This document shows, one piece after another, positions 18,960 through 27,683 of a stretch of 64,000 bases of DNA. The notes under the pieces are model-generated. The model was not told where the DNA came from, made no database searches, and saw only the letters and a program-made list of their open reading frames with translations. The translations under genes were made by a program, and so were the position numbers. The first letter of the stretch is position 1. Each line of letters begins with the position of its first letter. The DNA comes from Bacillus thermotolerans (GTDB lineage Bacteria > Bacillota > Bacilli > Bacillales > Domibacillaceae), in contig NZ_JWJE02000004.1 in NCBI RefSeq assembly GCF_000812025.2, forward strand, positions 79,314 through 143,313, written 5' to 3'.

Positions 18960-20198
18960 ATGGGCTTGTCTAAAAAACTTCAGCGAATGAAGCGCCATAT
19001 AATAAGAGAAGAAGCGGAAAAGGACCCAACAGACATCCCGTCCTTTGACAGTCTCGAGCTTCCTTTTAAGGAGGAGTGGGAGAAGGCGGGGGTGAAGCCG
19101 TATGTTCTTGATGATCAATTCTGTCTCATTCGTGAGGTTCGCTATCCGCTTTCTTACAAGCATGGCCGTCATCAATTTGAAGAGGTAGAACAGGCCGTTC
19201 ATAAATGGAACGAATGGGAAGGGCAGCATCCGCTGTCAGCTAAGGGCTTATCTGCTTCGGAGTTATTCTTTTTTGATACAGAAACAACCGGTCTTGGCGG
19301 GGGTACAGGAAATGTCATCTTCCTGCTCGGCTATGCACGTATACAAGGTGAGGAAGTCGTGCTGCGCCAGCACTTCCTTCCTGGACCGGGAAATGAAACG
19401 GCGCTTTATGCGAGCTTTCTTGAAAGAGTCGATTACAAGACACTTGTTACCTACAACGGCAAATCCTTCGACTGGCCGCAGGTAAAAACAAGGCATACAC
19501 TCGTACGTGATCATGTACCGAAGCTTCCGGAATTTGGCCACTTTGATTTGTATCATGCCTCAAGAAGGCTATGGAAACGGTCGATGGAAAGAGTGAAGCT
19601 GGTCAATGTAGAAAAGGAAAAGCTGGATATTAAAAGAAGCGAAGATGTTCCGGGTTACTTAGCGCCGATCATTTACTTTGACTTTATTGAACGAAAGCAT
19701 CCGGAGGGTATATTGAAGGTTATGCAGCATAATGAGTGGGATATCCTAACTTTGATGACACTTTATACTCATTTAAGCTTTCGCGTGTTAGAGGAAGAAG
19801 CAGAAGCCAGCAGTGCCGAAAAGCTCGAGGTAGCTAAGTGGTTTGAAGCAATCGGCGAGAAAAACCATTCCGTGAAAGCCTACAGCAAGCTCGCCCATGC
19901 AGAGGAAAGGGCTGTACACACCACCGCTAGACATGCGCTGGCTTTTCATTTGAAAAGAGAAAAAGAATGGGAACGGGCCATCGAGCTCTGGAAGGAAGTG
20001 TGCGAAAAAGGCACACGTTCCGAAAGAGTAGAAGCTCATGTTGAACTGAGCAAGTATTACGAGCATCAGGAAAAGAAATACACTGAATCGTTGCATCATG
20101 CAGATAAGGCTCACTTTCTTTACGACGGAAACAGCCGGACAAGAAAAGAGGATCTGGAGAAAAGGAGAGCAAGGCTAAAGAAGAAAATGAGCCGGTAA
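18960..20198 (+). CDS. mrfB: Exonuclease MrfB (YprB)
   Basis: 412-residue DnaQ-fold (RNase H-like) exonuclease that trims DNA after unwinding by MrfA in mitomycin C repair. The acidic residues of the DEDD core are visible: FFDTETTG, YNGKSFDWPQ and HNEWDILTL. The C-terminal 150 residues are helical and TPR-like (ALAFHLKREKEWERAIELW). The start ATG is two bases after the mrfA stop, with GGAGAG inside the mrfA end. Confidence 0.93.
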   Translation: MGLSKKLQRMKRHIIREEAEKDPTDIPSFDSLELPFKEEWEKAGVKPYVLDDQFCLIREVRYPLSYKHGRHQFEEVEQAVHKWNEWEGQHPLSAKGLSASELFFFDTETTGLGGGTGNVIFLLGYARIQGEEVVLRQHFLPGPGNETALYASFLERVDYKTLVTYNGKSFDWPQVKTRHTLVRDHVPKLPEFGHFDLYHASRRLWKRSMERVKLVNVEKEKLDIKRSEDVPGYLAPIIYFDFIERKHPEGILKVMQHNEWDILTLMTLYTHLSFRVLEEEAEASSAEKLEVAKWFEAIGEKNHSVKAYSKLAHAEERAVHTTARHALAFHLKREKEWERAIELWKEVCEKGTRSERVEAHVELSKYYEHQEKKYTESLHHADKAHFLYDGNSRTRKEDLEKRRARLKKKMSR

Positions 20199-20248
20199 GA
20201 AGCTGTGCTGCCAGCAATAAATAGAAAGATGGATGGAGTGGATGAAAC

Positions 20249-20344
20249 ATGCATCGTGCTTTGTTCTTATTATTTTTTATTATTATAGGATTAACAGCTT
20301 TTCTAATGACGAATTTGAAAGATGACTTCTTTAGCTTCTTATAG
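20249..20344 (+). CDS. Possible 31-residue single-helix membrane peptide
   Basis: Open frame from ATG 20249 coding for a peptide that is one hydrophobic helix (LFLLFFIIIGLTAFLM) followed by NLKDDFFSFL. GGAGTGG lies 8 bases upstream. It sits in the mrfB-ypsA gap. I do not recognise it; a chance frame is possible because the region is AT-rich. Confidence 0.35.
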   Translation: MHRALFLLFFIIIGLTAFLMTNLKDDFFSFL

Positions 20345-20509
20345 ACAGGCAGTAGGATAGGGATTTGTTCAAGATAATGAAAAGCATGAAGGAGAAGGTT
20401 TTTTGCATATATAAAAGTAATGAGCTCTTCCATATCACTTCCTGCTGATTAAACCTGCTTATCTTCAAGGATGGGAACGATAAGGCTGAGATTCTTAGAG
20501 AACTATGAC

Positions 20510-20537
20510 AAAAGCAAGGGGGACACCTCTTGCTTTT
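20510..20537 (+). terminator. Terminator upstream of ypsA
   Basis: AAAAGCAAG pairs with CTTGCTTTT across a 10-base loop. It ends transcripts from mrfAB before ypsA. Confidence 0.65.
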
Positions 20538-20580
20538 GCAGCATGTGTTTTTTGGCAGTAACATAGTGGAAGGAGGATTC

Positions 20581-21144
20581 ATGGTGTCTACTTGGACAGT
20601 CACTGGCTATAAATCATTTGAACTCGGTATTTTTAAATCCAGCGATCCAGCGGTTGTTTACATAAAAAAAGCGCTGAAAAAGGAGATTTCCATCCTCTTG
20701 GAAGAAGGAATGGAATGGCTGCTCATCAGCGGCCAGCTAGGCGTTGAGTGTTGGGCTGCTGAAGTGTTTTTTGAGCTTAGAGATGAGTATCCTCATGCCA
20801 AGCTTGCTGTGCTCACACCATTTTTGAACCAGGAGGAGAAATGGAACGAGGAGAACCAAGCATATTACGAAAACATATTAAGCCAGGCAGACTTTGTAGA
20901 ATCAGTGTCAAAGCAGCCATATAAAAGTCCGGCGCAGTTTCGTAATAAAAGTTTATTGCTCCTAAATAAATCAGATGGATTGCTGATTGTGTATGATGAG
21001 GAAAGGGAAGGTTCTCCGCAATATATGTGGAAGATGGCCAGTGACTTTCAGAAAGAGCATCCTCTAGACGTTCGCCAAATTACATTTTATGATCTTCAGA
21101 CTGTTGTGGAAGAGGAACAAATGAAAGAAAATGACTGGTGGTAA
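20581..21144 (+). CDS. ypsA: YpsA, SLOG/LOG-superfamily protein
   Basis: 187 residues, DUF1273. A Rossmann-like nucleotide-binding fold is suggested by WTVTGYKSFELGIF at the start and LLISGQLGVECWAAEV. B. subtilis YpsA interferes with cell division when overproduced, and its gene sits next to gpsB as here. AGGAGGA precedes ATG 20581; a GTG two codons later is also possible. The ligand is unknown. Confidence 0.88.
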   Translation: MVSTWTVTGYKSFELGIFKSSDPAVVYIKKALKKEISILLEEGMEWLLISGQLGVECWAAEVFFELRDEYPHAKLAVLTPFLNQEEKWNEENQAYYENILSQADFVESVSKQPYKSPAQFRNKSLLLLNKSDGLLIVYDEEREGSPQYMWKMASDFQKEHPLDVRQITFYDLQTVVEEEQMKENDWW

Positions 21145-21225
21145 CTCGAGAAGAGATTGACAAAATGGCCTGTTTTTGAAAAAATGAACAAGAGAAGGTG
21201 TGGAATAATCGAGGTGATGACGGGA

Positions 21226-21543
21226 ATGTTATCTAATAAAGTGAAATTGACAAGCAAAGATATTTTAGAGAAAGATTTTAAGACGTCTATGAGAGGATAC
21301 AATCCGGATGAGGTGGATCAGTTTCTTGATTTAATTATTAAGGACTATGAAGCATTCAACCAAGTGATTGAAGAGCTTCAACAAGAAAATCTCCGTTTGA
21401 AAAAAGAAAGTGAAACGAGGAGCAACCGTGTACAGCCGGTTTCTTCACCGCAGCCAGCCGCTGGCACAACTAATTTTGATATTCTTAAGAGGCTATCCAA
21501 TCTGGAACGTCATGTGTTCGGAGACAAGCTTTATAACGAGTAA
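21226..21543 (+). CDS. gpsB: Cell-division protein GpsB
   Basis: 105-residue DivIVA-like cytosolic adaptor that shuttles PBP1 between septum and side wall. The N-terminal lipid/PBP-binding domain has [30 protein letters not shown] sequence, then a coiled coil, a Ser/Pro-rich linker and the conserved trimerising end [16 protein letters not shown]. The start is ATG 21226 after GAGGTGA. A TTGACA at 21157-21162 upstream may be a -35. Its partner PBP1 (ponA) is in the same window. Confidence 0.95.
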   Translation: MLSNKVKLTSKDILEKDFKTSMRGYNPDEVDQFLDLIIKDYEAFNQVIEELQQENLRLKKESETRSNRVQPVSSPQPAAGTTNFDILKRLSNLERHVFGDKLYNE

Positions 21544-21575
21544 AAAGGTAAATAATAACAATTTAAAAAGAGCTA

Positions 21576-21604
21576 TTGCTTCCTATGAGTTTTTCTTTTA
21601 TAAT
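21576..21604 (+). promoter_or_regulatory. Promoter of rnpB
   Basis: TTGCTT, 17-base spacer, perfect TATAAT. Transcription should begin near 21611. Confidence 0.8.
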
Positions 21605-21616
21605 AGGACAGTATGA

Positions 21617-22032
21617 TCGATAATAACGTTCGGGTAATCGCTGCAGCACTTATGCTGTAGAGGAAAGTCCATGCTCACACAGTGCTGAGATGCCTGTAGT
21701 GTTCGTGCCTAGCGAAACCATAAGCTAGGGCAGTCCGGCTTCGGCTGGATTGACGGCGGGGAAAGCAGCCTAAGTCTTCGGATATGGTGCAAGTACTCTG
21801 AAAGTGCCACAGTGACGTAGCTTTATAAGAAATTATAAAGGTGGAACGAGGTAAACCCCTCGAGTGAGCAACCCAAATTTGGTAGGGGCACCTTCTTTGA
21901 GGAAATGAACGAGAAGAAGGGCGGGTGTTTTGTCACCCGCAGATAGATGATTACCGCCGGAGTACAAGACCGTCCCTGGTCGTTTGCAGTACGATGGTAC
22001 AGAACATGGCTTACAGAACGTTATTATATCGG
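21617..22032 (+). ncRNA. rnpB: RNase P RNA, type B
   Basis: Catalytic RNA of RNase P, which matures the 5' ends of tRNAs. The 5' end AACGTTCGGGTAATCGCTGC, the universally conserved GAGGAAAGTCC, the AGTGCCACAGTGACG block, GGTAAACCCC and the 3' GGCTTACAGAACGTT are all present. The ends pair (ATAATAACGTT with AACGTTATTAT) to form helix P1. About 415 nt. The exact ends are estimated. Confidence 0.97.
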
Positions 22033-22050
22033 GATTTAATTAGGTGATGA

Positions 22051-22076
22051 AACTCTCCATCTGGGAGAGTTTTTAT
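22051..22076 (+). terminator. Terminator of rnpB
   Basis: AACTCTCC/GGGAGAGTT with a T-run. Confidence 0.85.
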
Positions 22077-22138
22077 ATTTACAGCGCAAATTCCTTTCGA
22101 TCGTTGCTGGGTTGAAGGAAAGGTCATAGTGCTTGAGT

Positions 22139-22170
22139 AAAAGCTCTCCCGTGCGGAGAGCTTTTATTTT
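22139..22170 (+). terminator. Second terminator before ypsC
   Basis: AAAAGCTCTCC/GGAGAGCTTTT then TATTTT. Its stem shares CTCTCC with the preceding one. Confidence 0.8.
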
Positions 22171-22232
22171 ATATGTACATATCTTATTATAGGGGAATAG
22201 GCAGTATTTATTTTCAAGGTGCAGGTGATAAA

Positions 22233-23375
22233 ATGACGACGTATACGTTAATGGCTACAGCGGCCATGGGATTGGAGGCGCTTGTCGCTAATGAAGTGAA
22301 AGCGCTTGGCTATGAAGGAAAGACCGAGAATGGGCGAGTAGTTTTTAAAGGCGATGCAACAGCCATTGCCCGTTGCAATATGTGGTTAAGAACAGCAGAC
22401 CGGGTTAAAATTGTGGTCGGTGAATTTAAGGCAAAAACATTCGACGAGTTGTTTGAAGGTGTGAAGGCACTGCCATGGGAGCGGTATTTGCCCGAGGATG
22501 CCGAATTTCCTGTGCAGGGTAAATCGGTGAAATCGACATTATTTAGCGTCTCTGATTGTCAGGCTATTACGAAGAAAGCAATTGTGGACCGGCTGAAAGG
22601 CAAGTACAAGGTAAGCACGTGGCTGCAAGAAACGGGTCCTTTATTTAAAGTGGAAGTGTCTTTATTAAAAGATAAAGCGACATTGACAATTGATACGAGC
22701 GGGGCAGGTTTGCATAAACGCGGGTACCGGATCGCGCAGGGGGGAGCCCCTATTAAGGAAACACTGGCGGCTGCTCTTATTCAGCTGACGAACTGGCATC
22801 CTGACCGGCCATTTGTCGATCCATTTTGCGGTTCAGGCACCATCCCAATTGAAGCAGCTCTCATTGGCCAGAATATCGCACCGGGCTTTAACCGGGAATT
22901 CCTCTCAGAGACATGGCCTTGGATTGGTGATGAGGTATGGGAGCATGTCCGGGTTGAAGCGGAGGATCGGGCAAATTATGATCAGCCTCTGGATATTCAG
23001 GGGAGCGATATTGATCATAAAATGGTGGACATTTCCCGCCAAAATGCCTTTGAAGCCGGCTTGGGCGATTTGGTTCAATTTAAGCAAATGAACGTGAAGG
23101 ACTTCTCTTCCTCAAAGGAATATGGGGTTATTGTCGGCAATCCGCCTTACGGAGAGCGCCTTGGCGACCGTCCAGGGGTAGAGAAAATGTATCAGGAGAT
23201 GGGGCAGGCTTTTGCTGATTACGATACTTGGTCTATTTATATATTGACATCTCATGAAGGCTTTGAAGATTTTTATGGCAAAAAAGCCACTAAAAAGAGA
23301 AAGCTGTTTAACGGATTTATTCGAACAGATTACTATCAGTATTGGGGCAAGCGCCCGCCAAGAAATACAGACTGA
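22233..23375 (+). CDS. ypsC: 23S rRNA (guanine-N2)-methyltransferase, RlmL N-domain type (YpsC)
   Basis: 380-residue SAM-dependent methyltransferase with an N-terminal ferredoxin-like/THUMP RNA-binding part (to about residue 155) and a Rossmann catalytic domain. SAM-binding FCGSGTIPIEAA and the N2-guanine motif NPPYGERLG are clear. The family modifies 23S rRNA helix 74 in E. coli (RlmL); the exact site here is inferred. The start is ATG 22233 with a weak AGGTGA; an upstream ATG at 22173 lies in the terminator. Confidence 0.9.
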   Translation: MTTYTLMATAAMGLEALVANEVKALGYEGKTENGRVVFKGDATAIARCNMWLRTADRVKIVVGEFKAKTFDELFEGVKALPWERYLPEDAEFPVQGKSVKSTLFSVSDCQAITKKAIVDRLKGKYKVSTWLQETGPLFKVEVSLLKDKATLTIDTSGAGLHKRGYRIAQGGAPIKETLAAALIQLTNWHPDRPFVDPFCGSGTIPIEAALIGQNIAPGFNREFLSETWPWIGDEVWEHVRVEAEDRANYDQPLDIQGSDIDHKMVDISRQNAFEAGLGDLVQFKQMNVKDFSSSKEYGVIVGNPPYGERLGDRPGVEKMYQEMGQAFADYDTWSIYILTSHEGFEDFYGKKATKKRKLFNGFIRTDYYQYWGKRPPRNTD

Positions 23376-23410
23376 CCTCAGCTGATACAGTGACTGGGGA
23401 ACTCTTTTTG
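23376..23410 (+). terminator. Weak terminator after ypsC
   Basis: CCTCAG/CTGGGG (one G-U pair), then AACTCTTTTT. Confidence 0.5.
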
Positions 23411-23448
23411 AGATGTAGAAATATAAAGAATATTTGGTACAATAGTAA

Positions 23449-23601
23449 ACAAGAAAGCTGCTATGAACATGGCTGATTAGTGTAAGGACATGCCGCTTGA
23501 AGCGGCTCGCCGGCTTTAAGGAGAGAATCGATAATCTAAAGAGAAAACAAAAAATAATCAGCAGCCTTAAGCCGCATGCATCCGTTGAACGTATCTTTTA
23601 G
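23449..23601 (+). other. Structured leader RNA upstream of ctaG
   Basis: After an extended -10 (TGG-TACAAT, 23433-23441) comes a roughly 165-base leader. GCCGCTT-GA-AGCGGC (23492-23507) is a local hairpin. GCTGATTA (23472-23479) can pair with TAATCAGC (23555-23562), and CGGCTTTAAGG (23511-23521) with CCTTAAGCCG (about 23565-23574). The last two cross, so they are alternatives or a pseudoknot. I do not recognise a known riboswitch class. Confidence 0.45.
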
Positions 23602-23613
23602 GGAGGAAATGAA

Positions 23614-24453
23614 GTGATCGGAAATGTGACCTCTGGTTTGAACTGGTTTCAGTTGTGGGGAGCAGGCTATCTAGTTTGCCTTTTGCTATTGTTTTGGTTC
23701 TACAAAAAGTGGATTGCAGATGGACGCTATGAGATGAAGCGGATTCAAGTCTTTTACTTCACTCTCAGCCTGATCCTATTTTACTTAGCCGTGGGAAGCC
23801 CGGTGGCTGTCATTGCTGCAGAGGAGCTTTTCAGTGCGCATGTGCTGGAGCTGATGGTTGTACTGTTTATCTCTGTGCCCCTCTTTATTTTAGGACTGCC
23901 AAAGGAGTTTTTGCGCTCTTTCTTTTGGTCTTACCGCATGCGCGTGATGCTGAAGTTTTCTACTCATCCATGGGTGACTGCCACTATCTTTAATGTGGCA
24001 TTATCTGTCTATCTTGTACCTTCCGTTTTTAACTGGCTGCAGCAGCACACGTTGCTGCTGGGGATGAGCCAGGCGGCATTGCTGGCTGCTTCTTTTTTTA
24101 TGTGGTGGACCATTATTTCACCGCTGCCTGAAATGAACCCGTTGTCAGAACCGGTAAGGGTGTTGTATGTATTCGTAGCTTCTGTGCTGCTGATGCCAAT
24201 TGGAATATTTCTTCTGATTGCCAGTACACCCTTTTACACGGTGTATGCAGAAAGCGTCCAGCAGCAGCTGCCTCAGCTGAATGCCGTGCAGGATCAGCAG
24301 CTGGCAGGTGGCTTGTTAAAGGCTGTTCAGCTTAGTTCCTATGGATTTGCCTTGTTTCTATTAATTGTCAAGTGGGCGAAGAAGGAAGAGGAGCCTGATG
24401 ATGACTACCCATATTCCCCTGGACAGGCAATAAATGGTCCGGTGAAGAAGTAA
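23614..24453 (+). CDS. ctaG: Cytochrome c oxidase assembly protein CtaG (caa3-type)
   Basis: 279-residue polytopic membrane protein of the caa3_CtaG family, needed for assembly of the CuA/CuB-containing cytochrome caa3 oxidase. About seven helices are visible; conserved features are the SPVAVIAAEELFSAHVLELM region with its His and the MWWTIISPLPE block. GGGAGGA precedes the GTG start. The acidic C-terminal tail (KEEEPDDDYPYS) is cytosolic or exposed. The other cta genes are not nearby, which is unusual compared with the ctaCDEFG operon of B. subtilis. Confidence 0.85.
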   Translation: MIGNVTSGLNWFQLWGAGYLVCLLLLFWFYKKWIADGRYEMKRIQVFYFTLSLILFYLAVGSPVAVIAAEELFSAHVLELMVVLFISVPLFILGLPKEFLRSFFWSYRMRVMLKFSTHPWVTATIFNVALSVYLVPSVFNWLQQHTLLLGMSQAALLAASFFMWWTIISPLPEMNPLSEPVRVLYVFVASVLLMPIGIFLLIASTPFYTVYAESVQQQLPQLNAVQDQQLAGGLLKAVQLSSYGFALFLLIVKWAKKEEEPDDDYPYSPGQAINGPVKK

Positions 24454-24490
24454 GAAGCAGTGGTTTTTATCTAACTGCTTCTTCTTTTTT
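24453..24490 (+). terminator. Terminator after ctaG
   Basis: AGAAGCAGT/ACTGCTTCT with a 12-base loop and a run of T. Confidence 0.85.
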
Positions 24491-24554
24491 TGTCTTTTTA
24501 TAGTCAGTTTTTCGAACGATTATCAAAAGAAATAAAAAAATGTTCGTGAATTCA

Positions 24555-24582
24555 TTGAAATTCTTTTTTATGTTGATATAAT
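24555..24582 (+). promoter_or_regulatory. Promoter of xpt-pbuX
   Basis: TTGAAA, 16-base spacer, TATAAT. It starts the riboswitch RNA. Confidence 0.75.
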
Positions 24583-24605
24583 ATGAATACATTCTAATAA
24601 GCGTC

Positions 24606-24681
24606 TTCGCTCATATAATCGCAAGAATATGGCTTGCAAGTTTCTACCAAATGACCGTAAATCATTTGACTATGAGTGAGC
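24606..24681 (+). promoter_or_regulatory. Guanine-sensing purine riboswitch aptamer
   Basis: The three-way junction is recognisable: CTCATATAATCGC, ATATGG, the GTTTCTACC loop strand, ACCGTAAAT and GACTATGAG. P1 pairs CTCATA with TATGAG. The specificity base in GACTATG is C rather than the T of adenine riboswitches, so it should bind guanine or hypoxanthine. Ligand binding is expected to switch off xpt-pbuX. Confidence 0.96.
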
Positions 24682-24715
24682 AGTGAGAAACAGTCAACAG
24701 GCTGGCTATTTTCGT

Positions 24716-24777
24716 ACCCAAAGGGCATTGCTTCACTCTATTTTTGAGGGAAGCAATGCCCTTTGGGTTTTTCTTTG
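24716..24777 (+). terminator. Riboswitch-controlled terminator
   Basis: ACCCAAAGGGCATTGCTTC pairs perfectly with GAAGCAATGCCCTTTGGGT, followed by TTTTTCTTTG. This is the expression platform of the guanine riboswitch. Confidence 0.93.
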
Positions 24778-24809
24778 TTTAAATAATGGATGAAATTGAA
24801 GGGAGATAA

Positions 24810-26710
<1,901 letters not shown>

Positions 26711-26713
26711 TCA

Positions 26714-26741
26714 AGGGGCTGCATTTGCAGCCTCTTTTTTT
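26714..26741 (+). terminator. Terminator after pbuX
   Basis: GGGGCTGCA/TGCAGCCTC stem and eight Ts. Confidence 0.85.
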
Positions 26742-26797
26742 TAAAAAGAAACAGCGGCTGACCTTTAATCATATAACAAATGTCCATTTATCCATTT

Positions 26798-26845
26798 TAA
26801 GCTTGTATCTTGTATTGCTTGTTCAGTTGAAGGTACAGGCTTTTT
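26798..26845 (+). terminator. Second terminator-like hairpin after pbuX
   Basis: AGCTTGTATCTT pairs with AAGGTACAGGCT (two G-U pairs), then TTTTTTG. No gene is seen between it and the pbuX terminator; a short RNA could end here. Confidence 0.5.
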
Positions 26846-26961
26846 TGCTTTGTCATCAGTATACGGCTCTAAGGTGTATAAAGAGCACCGCTTTCTCAAA
26901 AGCTAGCTGTATCCTATCATTCTGTATTTGACGAAAAAGTCAAAAAACAATGAAAGTGGTA

Positions 26962-27016
26962 TTGAAAATCATTATCGGCTGTGTTACTATGAGAATGAGG
27001 ATGATAACTATTATCA
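26962..27016 (+). promoter_or_regulatory. Promoter with two Fur-box-like inverted repeats
   Basis: TTGAAA (26962-26967), 17 bases, TACTAT (26985-26990). A 7-1-7 repeat TGAAAAT-C-ATTATCG (26963-26977) overlaps the -35, and TGATAAC-T-ATTATCA (27002-27016) covers the start site. Each differs from TGATAAT-N-ATTATCA at one or two positions. PerR or Zur boxes are related, but this spelling favours Fur. Confidence 0.75.
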
Positions 27017-27053
27017 ATAATTAAAATGAAAATAAACAAAGGTGGTGCTTTAT

Positions 27054-27152
27054 ATGGTTTGGATGTTCGTAACAGCAACAGTGGTCGTTTATGGCGGTGT
27101 AATGAAGTATGTCATCGATCATGTTAACAAACCACAAGTGCCACATAACTAA
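27054..27152 (+). CDS. 32-residue membrane microprotein under Fur-type control
   Basis: The frame codes for one hydrophobic helix (WMFVTATVVVYGGVMKYVI) followed by DHVNKPQVPHN. AAAGGTGGTG lies 7 bases before the ATG, and a perfect 15-bp terminator follows 15 bases after the stop, so this is a complete single-gene transcription unit. Two Fur-box-like sites flank its promoter, so it should be expressed under iron limitation. B. subtilis has small Fur-regulated proteins (FbpA, FbpB, FbpC), but those are basic and soluble; I do not see similarity. Function unknown. Confidence 0.75.
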   Translation: MVWMFVTATVVVYGGVMKYVIDHVNKPQVPHN

Positions 27153-27167
27153 TAAGTGAAGGAAAAA

Positions 27168-27208
27168 GATAGACAAGGCAGAGCTCATCTGCCTTGTCTA
27201 TCTTTTTT
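27168..27208 (+). terminator. Terminator of the microprotein gene
   Basis: Perfect 15-bp stem, GATAGACAAGGCAGA with TCTGCCTTGTCTATC, then TTTTTT. Confidence 0.95.
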
Positions 27209-27246
27209 GTATTTTTTCTGTCTTTAAGGTGGGACCAGTTGCTCAG

Positions 27247-27492
27247 TTACTCTTCCTGAATGAACGCCACCTTATCGTATCCGCACCCATTGCAGTACAT
27301 TAGATGAGGACAAATCTCATCTTTCGCTGTATTCGGGTAGCCATCTCCCATTTTTACTGTTTCTTCATCATTATAATGGCCGTATGGATCTAGGAAATCA
27401 GACACTTTGCCCGAGTCGTCCAGCTGGGAGTGACATTCGGGGCAATACATTTCCAATTCTTTAAAGGCATTACACAAAGGACACATAGCCAT
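27247..27492 (-). CDS. Small zinc-ribbon protein
   Basis: 81 residues with three Cys pairs: CPLC, CPEC and CNGC, plus an extra C in ICPHLMYC. This suggests one or two zinc-ribbon knuckles joined by an acidic linker. AAAAGGAGAG is best placed for the ATG at 27492 (MAMCPLC); the upstream ATGs lie in or before the ribosome binding site. Convergent to the microprotein gene. Not recognised; DNA, RNA or protein binding are all possible. Confidence 0.65.
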   Translation of the reverse strand: MAMCPLCNAFKELEMYCPECHSQLDDSGKVSDFLDPYGHYNDEETVKMGDGYPNTAKDEICPHLMYCNGCGYDKVAFIQEE

Positions 27493-27683
27493 GAGCATCT
27501 CTCCTTTTTGCTTTTCCATTTAGTATTCATATTTTCTACTGCTGCTATGTAAGGAACAAAAGAGAAAGCAGGACAGCCATAGCTTCTTTTTTATATAGGA
27601 AAGTAAGAGAAAATCGTTTACAATAAGTAAAAAAGAAGCTTGTCTACTACGGATGAGAACAATTATGCAGGTGAGGAGATTTG

